DNA of 64,000 nucleotides from Meghimatium bilineatum (lineage: Eukaryota > Mollusca > Gastropoda > Stylommatophora > Philomycidae): contig CM067318.1 in the NCBI GenBank assembly GCA_034231615.1, positions 34,319,382-34,383,381 of the forward strand. Reading direction: 5' to 3'. Each line of letters opens with the position of its first letter. Position 1 is the stretch's first letter. Both the position numbers and the translations under genes were made by a program. The notes beneath the pieces were generated by a model. The model made no database searches, had not been told where the DNA came from, and worked only from the letters and a program-made list of their open reading frames with translations. Below are positions 57,301 to 62,176 of the stretch, one piece after another.

Positions 57301-60300
57301 GTGACAGTAAGCAAACTCACTATCAACTAGGCTAGAACCTGGCACCTCTGTAACTCAGTTACAGTAGGCAAGCTCACTATCAACTAGCCTACAAGGCTTC
57401 TCATGTGTAGAAGAAAATAAAGTGTTTTCAATGTTTGGTAGTTTTTTTTCTTTAATGTGATTGTTCTATTCCAGGTGGAGTACCTTGCCGCAACATGGGT
57501 CCAATAAATGAATGGTTTGTTGCTGGCTTTGATGGAGGAGAAAATGCCTTGATTGGGTTTTCAACAGGTTTGTCATTATTTAAATTAGCCTTTATTTGAT
57601 TGTTTCAAGTAAGGGAAACTCCTATATCTCATGAATGTGATTGAATTACTTAAAAACACTTGATTATATCACAGTTTTATACATTGTATCACTTGCAATT
57701 AATCAAATGATTGGTTGGTTGCTAATCCATCTTTCCATGGCTCATGCACTTTGACCCAATTGTTTGAACGCATATCTTATTTGTCTTTGGGGGGGGGAGT
57801 TTTGTGTGTAAATAGGTCAAATCATAATTCTGTACAAGAAAATTTTAAAGGTTGTAGAATTTTGTTCCCTAACCAGTTTGTCCACCGCATTCTTGCAACA
57901 ATTTGAGTGTATTATTACTGCATACTCATGAATTTACAAGCATAATGCTTCTTGAAATTATGGAGGAGACGTAAAAACCTTGTATGCACATTCATCTGAC
58001 AAAGTGAAACATTATTTCAAACAAATAATCCGTTTTATTCCGGACGCATGTTTTTCCGGTTAACCTTTAGAGCCCAGCCCTCAATTAAAATTACACAATA
58101 TCCCCCTGGGGCCTGAATTCTTTTTTGGAAAATTTGCGTTATTGATGGTGGGTGTTTTGAAAACGCGATAACATTTTTGTTTTAACAGATATCAAAATAA
58201 TTTTTGCATATCTAAATAAAGGAGTGAATAGTGAATATAGTTGTTTTTTTGTTGTTGTTGTTGTATGTATGATATGACAGTTGTGAGCCGCCCGTGTGTT
58301 GCCAGGGCCTTAAGGGTAGCAAAGAATAGCAACACTGTTTACCTTCCATGCATGTCGTAAAAGGCGACTAAGGAGGTTATGGGATGTAGTTGGCTGTCCC
58401 ATCCCATATACTGCCAGAGACCCAAAGCCATGCTGAAGTTGGATGTGTCAGGTCAAAAGGCGCAGATACCGCAGCAATGTGTAAACCATGACACAATGAT
58501 TTCCGTTCTCTGGACTACATCCTGCTAATCTGCAGGAGTTTGAGTAGAAACGCAGAAGAAGAAGATGATAGTGGTGAGCATGATGTGAAGTTGAAAATTT
58601 GGGGAAAAATTGCAAAATCGCACATATAACTTCTTAACGACCCTAATACTTGAGCAATGTGTGGAAAAATTGATAAAATCCTCCCTAATACCTATACTTG
58701 TTGTATATATATTGTTTCATATACAAACTAATATAATATGGCCTAAAAAATGAATAAAACGTGAAGAAATCTCATAATGTCCATCCGGTCAACACTAGGT
58801 CTTGGCCGACACACAGCGTAATTATTGTCCATGCACACACGTGTCACCCCTGATACATATTATTTTTGTGTTTTTGAACGAATACACATACATTCTTAAC
58901 AAATAACAACATATTAAATACAAAAAACAACAATTAGAACATGTAGTCGCGATTACTTACCCATGGCAGGCGGTACTCAATTTGATAGTAAAATACTGCA
59001 CCGAAAATAGCTAAAGTCGCTCCAGAAATGCGTTACAAAACCAACTGGCTTTCCTCTTCTTACAATGGTAATGTGTAAAGGAATTTGATCTTTAGACTGA
59101 CGTATTCCTAGCTTCATGTGGCGGGAATTTCTACGTCTTATAAGCTTTACTTCGTGAAGTTCCGTACTCGCGATTCGGCACTATCTGTTAAGTCGCTGCG
59201 CAATATTGAGCCAATAGGCAAGATGTGGGGCACACTTTTGTTGCAAAATTGCGCCTGTAGAGTCCTAAATGTTAAGTAAAATGTACCTCTTATGGTACTT
59301 TCTTTCAACCTTAGATGTTAGTCCAATTTGGTTATATAAAGGCTTTACAACCATAAAAAAATTGTGGTTCTGGTAATCCAGTTACTACGACCTCTGGTTT
59401 GATTACAGTTACACATAATTTTTTTTTTTTCTAACTGCAGGTTTTGTCGAGTACATATTGATGCAACCCAGCGAGGCTTACAGTCCTTTCATTGAGCAGA
59501 TGAGGGTCAAAGTTCATATGTCCAAGATTGTTATTGAATTTCTCATCAACAATCCAGATGCTAGTTACGAGGATTTGTTGAATAAAATTCAGGTATTATG
59601 AATAAATTAATTATTGGAAAAATAAGTTCTTTTCTGTCAGGTATTTGTATTCACATAAAACTTCTTGTGCCCCCAGGTATCCTTCTTGTGTATTTTTCAT
59701 TCCTCTGTGTCCCTTTCATCCCCCCTGTTTAGAACTGCAGCATCGATCCTAGCTCCAGGGAGACTACAGCCCTTTATTGATCAGCTTGGCACACCCGGAT
59801 CACTGCCGACATCACTAAATTTGAAAAAAGAATGAACACTGCAGGCAATTTACGAGAGACAGAAGCAAACGGAAAAATCTTAGATCTGTCCTACTCTGGA
59901 CCCTCTGCACAAACTGCAATAGAACTTTCCTGGCACAAATCGGACATCTGCAAACTCACAAACCAAAAACAAATTAGACAATCACAAATTATTTTTTGTT
60001 CTTTTTGTTCACACCACATTTTTTGTCTTTCATACCATGTTCATCTTTGCTTGCAAAGGAGGAACATTATCAACACCAACCCCCTCCCCTTCATCTGCCC
60101 TGTTCACCTTTCACATGTGTGCGCTGACACACATACACAGTGGGTTTCATCCCTCCGTGTACCTTTCATCTTCCTTGTGTACCTTCTGTTCCACTTGTGT
60201 ACCTTCCATACCCCCTTGTCTTTCATCTTCACAGTCATAAAAGTGTCATTTTGGCTTTTTTGTGCACCAAATCAGTGAGGTTAGAAATGGCACGAACCCA

Positions 60301-62176
60301 ATGATTGTGCATTATGAAGTTACAGAAAGTGCCAGTAATCAAATTATCAACAGTGATTGCAAGAAGCAAGCAGTCACTTCCAGAATTGCATTAATGCTTA
60401 CATTTGAACATTTTAAAACTTATGAACATTTACATGTGTATTTAGATCTAGACAAATTAATGAAAGTCATGTGGTTCTTCTTCAGCGTTTATTCTCAAAC
60501 TCCCGCTGCATCTCTCTTGTAGCAGGATCATTGTCTTACTAGATTTCCAGCAGGATGTAGTCCAGAGAATGGAAATGTACTGTGGTGCCGTTTTATTTGC
60601 GGCAATGGCCCGACACATCCATCTTCAGCGGGATGTGGTTTTAAATATGCACTTCAAGAGAATTTTTGATAGAAAAATTTTGTCAAAATTTGAGCAGATT
60701 TTAAAATACCTTATATTTCTATAAATATTCTAGTTTCTATATTTACACATGGCATAACTTTATGTTCCTCAGACTACCGTACCTCCAGCTGGGCTGACAA
60801 GTTTATCAGAAGATAGCGTGCTCCAACATGCCCAGTTTGTGGTGGACCAAGTCCAGAGTTTTGATGATGCAGCAGAGGAGGATGAGTCTCTGCTCATTAC
60901 TACACCTTGCATGAGGGCGCTAATCAAACTGGCTGGCGTTACTTTGGGTAAAAGGTGTGTGAAGCACAATAAATATCTTCGCAGTCAGCTGGTGTTGTAT
61001 CATTTGTTTGTTCGCTTTCTAACTCCCTACTGGATCTTCTTGATTAGAAACTGGCCTCACAGCACGTGGGGCATTCCCATAAGTGTACTCCCTCTATTCC
61101 AGCAGCTATCTGATTTGATAGTGTTTTGAGTCTTATGCCGCCGAAACTGACGTCAACATCAGGGCACAACTCAGGCCCTTGCGGCAGGTTTCTTTGTTCT
61201 GCTGACCTACACTGTGCCCGTCCTAGTCCAAGCACAACGTTGGCATGTCGATACAACATGGTAACTGTTATCTAAGGTTACGACTACGGGATCCCCGCTG
61301 GATCTCCCTTTTAGCAGGAAAATGGTCAGACTAGATTTCCAGAAGGATGTCCAGAGAACAGATGCGTTATGTCATAATTTTATTTGCTTCAGTTGCTCAG
61401 CATGTACGACTTTGGCAGCGTTATATTATTTCACTAGCAGCATTTATAACTGATAAATGTTTATATAGCACACTCACTCAAGGCGTGTGTGTAAATGTGT
61501 ATCGAGAGTCAGTGAGATACTAAATATGCATGTACTTAAGAAAGAAAATCATATCATTTTAAATTAAATTTGGTTTGGGTGTTGTGGAATGGCATTAATT
61601 TTAACTTTTACAACACCTTTGTGTTGCCAGGGTCCGATAGGGGAACAAAGAATAGCAACACTGTTTACCTTCCACGCATGTCGTAAAAGGCGACTAAGGA
61701 GGTTATGGGATGGGGTTGGCTGTCCCATCCCATATATGGTCAGTACAGTAACCCAAAGCCATGCTGAAGTCAGATGTGTCAGGCCAAAAGGCGCAGATAT
61801 CGCAGCAATGCTGTAAACCATGACACAACGCATTCTGTTCTGCGGACTACATCCTGCTAATCTGCAGGAGTTGTTTGAGAACGAACGCAGAAGAAGCAGA
61901 ACTTTTACAATATAAAGACTTCATTTTCTGTTTTATGTCCTTCATGTAATTTTTCTAATATAAATGTAATATTTCTAATATTTATGGAATGGAGTCACTC
62001 TCGTTCTCAGGAGGCAGTTGAGAAAAGAGGTGGCCAGAGTAAAGGCTAAAAAAGAAAAACCCAAGGACACAAAAGCCACTGTGACTCCTCTTGTCCGAAG
62101 AATCTTTGACTCCATTTTCCAAGGTCAGATTGATGAGACTTCCAAGACTAAGAGACAGCTTTGTGGCATATGTGAG
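45327..62176 (+). CDS. DNMT1: DNA (cytosine-5)-methyltransferase 1, N-terminal half; spliced
   Basis: DNMT1 copies CpG methylation onto the new strand at replication forks. Exons 45327-45375, 47581-47865, 48897-48935 (candidate), 49078-49249, 50684-50765, 52315-52473, 53145-53262, 54955-55064, 55811-55929, 57475-57567, 59441-59592, 60773-60954 and 62011-62176 all have GT/AG borders and join in one frame, about 575 codons. In order: a DMAP1-binding-like start; a variable low-complexity linker; a PIP box QPTIMSLF near the place of the human QTTITSHF; a charged linker; the RFTS domain ([61 protein letters not shown]-like [26 protein letters not shown]); then a basic segment and LCGICE, the first two cysteines of the CXXC finger. 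The BAH and catalytic domains lie beyond the window. Introns are loaded with SINEs, LINE pieces and minisatellites. Confidence 0.96.
45435..45510 (-). mobile_element. SINE-like family A tail fragment
   Basis: TTCTTCGTTCGTTCTCAAAC, CAGGATGTAGTCCGGAGAAT, then a sharp change into the dispersed element at 45500. Confidence 0.75.
45500..46035 (+). mobile_element. Second copy of the AACAAACAAAC-tailed element
   Basis: Matches 38560-39045: TTCGGCTAAGAGGGTGAACG, GGTTCAGTACCCAATGGGCC, GCTAGGGCAGTCCACCCGAA, GCGAACGCAAAACAAACAAA. Truncated at the left, in the DNMT1 intron, same orientation as the gene. Confidence 0.8.
46165..46685 (+). mobile_element. SINE A copy split by a 250-bp insertion
   Basis: Head at 46170-46273 (CGTGTGTTGCCAGGGCCCAA to GGGATGGAGTTGG) and tail at 46527-46680 (CCATATAGGGTCAGTGACC to GAACGCAGAAGAAGAA) both fit one A element. 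The 250-bp insert is T-rich, includes TTGATAAAGATCCCAATTGG and ends TTTTCTAGTAACCTATTTAC, which recurs loosely at 13199 (TTTTAGTAACCTGTTTAC). Confidence 0.78.
46685..46955. other. Intronic sequence, partial duplication
   Basis: The 46690-46740 segment (TGTGTTATTGGCACCAGAAA, GGAAATAACACTTG) repeats 46090-46145, on the two sides of the SINE A copy. It looks like a duplication of about 50 bp flanking that copy. Nothing else recognised. Confidence 0.6.
46960..47205 (-). mobile_element. LINE C-terminal fragment, frameshifted
   Basis: On the - strand [19 protein letters not shown] in one frame continues as [19 protein letters not shown] and [17 protein letters not shown] in the next. The (IKEW.G.D....DVTSVAPLR) ending is that of a non-LTR element. 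Confidence 0.65.
47245..47445 (-). mobile_element. SINE-like family (tRNA-type ending)
   Basis: GGCCAGTTTCCTTCCTTGCT, GTTTACCTTCCCCAACTCAT and AAGCTCACTATCAGCTAGGC are shared with 57115-57390. The right edge, reversed, reads like a tRNA-type A-box region (CTAGCTGATAGTGAGCTTGC). Confidence 0.65.
47581..47865 (+). CDS. DNMT1: DNMT1 exon, DMAP1-binding-like part 2 and linker
   Basis: Acceptor TTTTTAATAG, donor GTG|GTAAGA, phase 0 at both ends, 95 codons. [20 protein letters not shown] begins the exon and matches the helix after the previous exon; the rest is Ser/Thr/Asn/Gly-rich, low in complexity, with no domain. The frame would run only two more codons past the donor before a stop, supporting the splice. 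Confidence 0.85.
47895..48355 (-). mobile_element. Two SINE-like family A copies in tandem
   Basis: 47897-48115 is a reverse A (TTCTTCTGCGTTCGTACTCA to TTAGTTGACTCTTATGACAT). 48150-48350 is a second, more diverged reverse A (GCATTCATTCCTGCAGTCCT, GCGCCTTCCAGCTCGGCAC). Confidence 0.78.
48480..48695. repeat. Degenerate tandem repeat, about 5 units
   Basis: The core CATATCTGCCCAAACCACTG with TCTGG and GCACATGCAGGT recurs with 35-60-bp spacing and many changes. Confidence 0.7.
48897..48935 (+). CDS. DNMT1: Candidate 39-nt DNMT1 exon
   Basis: Thirteen codons, [13 protein letters not shown], between a good acceptor (TTCCTTTCTTCCAAG) and a good donor (GAG|GTGAGC). Both flanking exons are phase 0 here, so it could be included or skipped without a frame change. 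No homology anchors it. Confidence 0.45.
49078..49249 (+). CDS. DNMT1: DNMT1 exon, acidic linker with a basic cluster
   Basis: Acceptor TATGTCATCAG, donor CGAA|GTAAGT, leaving one base. It encodes an acidic stretch ([20 protein letters not shown]) and then [18 protein letters not shown], which could serve as a nuclear localisation signal. The ending (VETPTR) is in the place of the TPRRSK-type motif of vertebrate DNMT1. Confidence 0.9.
49315..49475 (-). mobile_element. SINE-like family B copy
   Basis: TTTTTCGGCGTTTATTTTCA, CTACTAGATTTCCAACACGA and CCAATGGCCCGACACATTTG in reverse B order. A family A head scrap follows at 49510-49562 (GTGTTGCTGGAGCCCAAAAG). Confidence 0.82.
49605..49700. repeat. 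33-bp tandem repeat, 3 units
   Basis: TGATGTGGTTTCTCTCCTAC plus TTCCTGTGTACAG three times, almost identical. Confidence 0.92.
49905..49990 (-). mobile_element. SINE A central fragment
   Basis: GGATCACTTTGACCCCATGT and GATGGGACAACCAACTCC match the middle of family A in reverse. Confidence 0.5.
50005..50640. mobile_element. Dispersed element C, copy 1
   Basis: CAAACGTGAAGAAATCACAT, CACCTCTGATACATATTGTT, GTAATGTGTAAAGGAATTTG and TATAAGCTTTACTTCGTGTG are shared, in order, with 58715-59265 in another DNMT1 intron. A 28-bp unit (TCACTTGCCAATGCTACACT plus ACATTTGA) is tandemly tripled at 50248-50332 in this copy only. No coding capacity, class unknown. Confidence 0.8.
50684..50765 (+). CDS. DNMT1: DNMT1 exon with the PCNA-binding PIP box
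   Basis: Acceptor CTATACTCTACAG, donor GGAAG|GTGAGT. It encodes [20 protein letters not shown] then [14 protein letters not shown] has the Q-x-x-I-x-x-(x)-F pattern of a PIP box and stands at the place of the human DNMT1 PIP box, between two charged linkers. It should tether the enzyme to PCNA at replication foci. Confidence 0.93.
50940..51335. repeat. About 34-bp minisatellite, about 12 units
   Basis: Units of TTGATTGATTGATTTTGTGG plus TTCCTATTCTGTG, switching from TTTTGTGG to TTTGGTGG half way, and with a (TTGA) count that varies. It is wholly in a DNMT1 intron. Confidence 0.96.
51415..51620 (+). mobile_element. LINE post-RT fragment
   Basis: GTGCGGAACTTCATCAGAAA, ACAGCAGGTCAAATGGTTCT encode (VRNFI.KQQVKWF), followed by [12 protein letters not shown]. 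Same group as the fragment at 10890. Confidence 0.55.
51880..52185. mobile_element. LINE 3' end with inverted 5' part (twin-priming structure)
   Basis: 51884 to about 52045 is coding on the - strand ([20 protein letters not shown] then KAK, ending at 51884). 52052-52185 is coding on the + strand ([26 protein letters not shown]). The sequence K-A-K followed by G-(R)-PRRRW is what one uninterrupted LINE would have, so the two halves are parts of one element with its 5' part inverted. The + half matches the ending at 15285-15462. Confidence 0.75.
52315..52473 (+). CDS. DNMT1: DNMT1 exon, charged linker
   Basis: Acceptor AATTTCCAAGCAG, donor GAAAG|GTAAGC. It encodes a Lys/Asp/Glu-rich linker with [32 protein letters not shown] and NQQER. 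PKRAK is a possible nuclear localisation signal; a CDKC pair is an unusual feature here and I know of no role for it. Confidence 0.93.
52785..53085. repeat. About 50-bp tandem repeat, about 6 units
   Basis: GAG(C/G)TATCTGCTCGCAGCTA plus TAGGTATTATTTCATCATCA and TGTGTCAA, with a variable (CAT)n. It ends about 60 bp before the acceptor of the exon at 53145. Confidence 0.95.
53145..53262 (+). CDS. DNMT1: DNMT1 exon, start of the RFTS domain
   Basis: Acceptor TTCTTATTTACAG, donor GCT|GTAAGT. It encodes [20 protein letters not shown], then PGDSEDA. The C-x-x-C pair provides the first two zinc ligands of the RFTS domain as known from vertebrate DNMT1. Confidence 0.95.
53660..53935 (+). mobile_element. 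SINE-like family A copy
   Basis: AAGTGTTGCCGGACTCAAAA, GGAAGTGACTAAGAGGATTT, CAGATATTGTAGTCAAGCTG and GCAGGAGTTTGAGAAC in A order; diverged. A faint reverse A relative follows at 53945-54095. Confidence 0.78.
54180..54280 (+). mobile_element. SINE A tail fragment
   Basis: TGCTGAAGTTGGATGTGTCA, GGCCGAAAGGTGCAG and CTACTAATCTGCAG, with the 3' tail missing. Confidence 0.75.
54340..54610 (+). mobile_element. LINE C-terminal end
   Basis: ILQGTADG, a stop, [20 protein letters not shown] and [20 protein letters not shown] lead to CGACCCTGAAGGGTTATGG. The W.DNIK.W.....R.AW.......VAP pattern and the short 3' end match other non-LTR fragments here (29190, 46960). Confidence 0.75.
54615..54830 (+). 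mobile_element. SINE-like family A copy, diverged
   Basis: GTGTATTGCCAGGTCTGAAA, GTGTAAGTGGTGACTAAGGA and TGCGGAAGTTTGATGTGTTG, truncated at the tail. Confidence 0.7.
54955..55064 (+). CDS. DNMT1: DNMT1 exon, RFTS domain
   Basis: Acceptor TTACTATTTCTAG, donor [31 protein letters not shown] leads to [10 protein letters not shown], corresponding to the LSIF...LPQHKLTCFS block of vertebrates. Confidence 0.95.
55150..55305 (-). mobile_element. SINE-like family B copy (left arm of an inverted pair)
   Basis: TCAGCGTTCATTTTAACTCA, CAGGGTGTAGTCCAGAAAAT and ATTTGCGCCAATGGCAGACA in reverse B order. Confidence 0.82.
55335..55515 (+). mobile_element. SINE-like family B copy (right arm of an inverted pair)
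   Basis: ACCGAAGATGGATGTGTTGG, GGACTACATCCTTCTGGAAA and GAATGAACGTTGAAGAAGAA in sense order. With the copy at 55150 it could form a stem of about 150 bp with a 30-nt loop in DNMT1 pre-mRNA. Confidence 0.85.
55811..55929 (+). CDS. DNMT1: DNMT1 exon, RFTS domain zinc-site region
   Basis: Acceptor TTCCCTTCCAG, donor AAG|GTATGG (one base over). It reads [39 protein letters not shown]. The human VYCKHGHLC has the third zinc-ligand Cys where this protein has Asp; the His and the following Cys are kept. Confidence 0.95.
56095..56345 (-). mobile_element. LINE post-RT fragment
   Basis: On the - strand: [20 protein letters not shown], then after a stop [19 protein letters not shown]. Typical WF.H..R and GRPRRKW motifs. 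Confidence 0.72.
56400..56640 (+). mobile_element. LINE reverse transcriptase fragment
   Basis: [39 protein letters not shown], then [15 protein letters not shown] is the RT palm motif (YADD with the Tyr changed to Asn). With the preceding - strand fragment it may be one element with an inverted 5' part. Confidence 0.8.
56705..56875 (-). mobile_element. SINE-like family B copy
   Basis: ACAGTGTTCATTCTCAAACT, CTACTAGATTTCCAGCAGGA and CACATCCATCTTCTGCGTGG in reverse B order; well preserved. Confidence 0.87.
57110..57395 (-). mobile_element. SINE-like family (tRNA-type ending), second copy
   Basis: GGCCAGTTTCCTTCCTTGCT, then GCACGCTGTAACCTGGTGAC and AAGCAAACTCACTATCAACT. The last 55-60 bp are duplicated (57287-57345 and 57347-57392). 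Related to 47245-47445. Confidence 0.7.
57475..57567 (+). CDS. DNMT1: DNMT1 exon, RFTS core
   Basis: Acceptor TTGTTCTATTCCAG, donor [30 protein letters not shown] then [13 protein letters not shown]..(A/T)GFDGGE.ALIGFST is the most conserved RFTS signature and is intact. Confidence 0.97.
57570..58280. other. Intronic, nothing recognised
   Basis: Contains a G run at 57789-57798 and a (GTT)n near 58245-58262. Confidence 0.55.
58285..58565 (+). mobile_element. SINE-like family A copy, nearly complete
   Basis: CCCGTGTGTTGCCAGGGCC, CGTAAAAGGCGACTAAGGAG, AGGCGCAGATACCGCAGC through CGCAGAAGAAGAAG. The flanks (GACAGTTGTGAGC, GATAGTGGTGAGC) look like an eroded target duplication. Confidence 0.9.
58715..59265. 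mobile_element. Dispersed element C, copy 2
   Basis: Same block order as 50005-50640 (AAAACGTGAAGAAATCTCAT, GTCACCCCTGATACATATTA, GGTAATGTGTAAAGGAATTT, CTTATAAGCTTTACTTCGTG) without the 28-bp tripling. Two copies in one gene, both sense relative to each other. Confidence 0.8.
59441..59592 (+). CDS. DNMT1: DNMT1 exon, RFTS domain C-terminal lobe part 1
   Basis: Acceptor TTTTCTAACTGCAG, donor [49 protein letters not shown], then EDLLNKIQ. The acidic YED, which in vertebrate DNMT1 faces the catalytic domain during autoinhibition, is conserved. Confidence 0.97.
59735..60235 (+). mobile_element. Dispersed repeat fragment with CTTGCAAAGGAGGAAC ending, then T/C-rich sequence
   Basis: 59940-60065 shares AAACTCACAAACCAAA and TTGC(A)AAGGAGGAAC blocks with 14880-15010. 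An open frame upstream ([20 protein letters not shown]) may be a retroelement remnant. 60070-60235 is a degenerate repeat of TTCATC and GTGTACCTT segments. Confidence 0.4.
60475..60640 (-). mobile_element. SINE-like family B copy
   Basis: CTTCTTCAGCGTTTATTCTC to CCGACACATCCATCTTCAGC, full B order in reverse. Confidence 0.87.
60773..60954 (+). CDS. DNMT1: DNMT1 exon, RFTS domain end
   Basis: Acceptor TATGTTCCTCAG, donor [71 protein letters not shown]. The block aligns through its length with the vertebrate TTVPPSGL...[16 protein letters not shown] segment. A stop follows at 61128 if the intron is retained. Confidence 0.97.
61015..61260 (-). mobile_element. Repeat fragment ending CPTCCEASF
   Basis: The - strand frame ends [17 protein letters not shown] with a stop and TAATCAAGAA, the same end as at 27130-27190 on the + strand. 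The upstream parts of the two copies differ, so one or both are chimeric or very diverged. Confidence 0.5.
61285..61415 (-). mobile_element. SINE-like family B, partial
   Basis: CCCGCTGGATCTCCCTTTTA, ACTAGATTTCCAGAAGGATG and TTTATTTGCTTCAGTTGCTC; lacks the tail. Confidence 0.75.
61614..61899 (+). mobile_element. SINE-like family A copy with target-site duplication
   Basis: Flanked by the 11-bp direct repeat AACTTTTACAA (61603-61613 and 61900-61910), which sets the element at 286 bp, from CACCTTTGTGTTGCCAGGG to CGCAGAAGAAGCAG. This is the reference copy for family A. Confidence 0.92.
62011..62176 (+). CDS. DNMT1: DNMT1 exon, linker and start of the CXXC zinc finger
   Basis: Acceptor CACTCTCGTTCTCAG, donor GAG|GTAGGC. 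It encodes a basic stretch ([17 protein letters not shown]), then [20 protein letters not shown] and [22 protein letters not shown] is a conserved DNMT1 block, and C-G-I-C-E starts the CXXC finger, which must be completed by the next exon beyond the window. The last 12 nt and the donor are the template of the adjacent minisatellite. Confidence 0.97.

Noticed and set aside
59832-60278. 148-codon + strand open frame as a DNMT1 exon
   Set aside because: The neighbouring exons (59441-59592 and 60773-60954) join directly in frame and match DNMT1 without a gap; part of the frame is a dispersed repeat.
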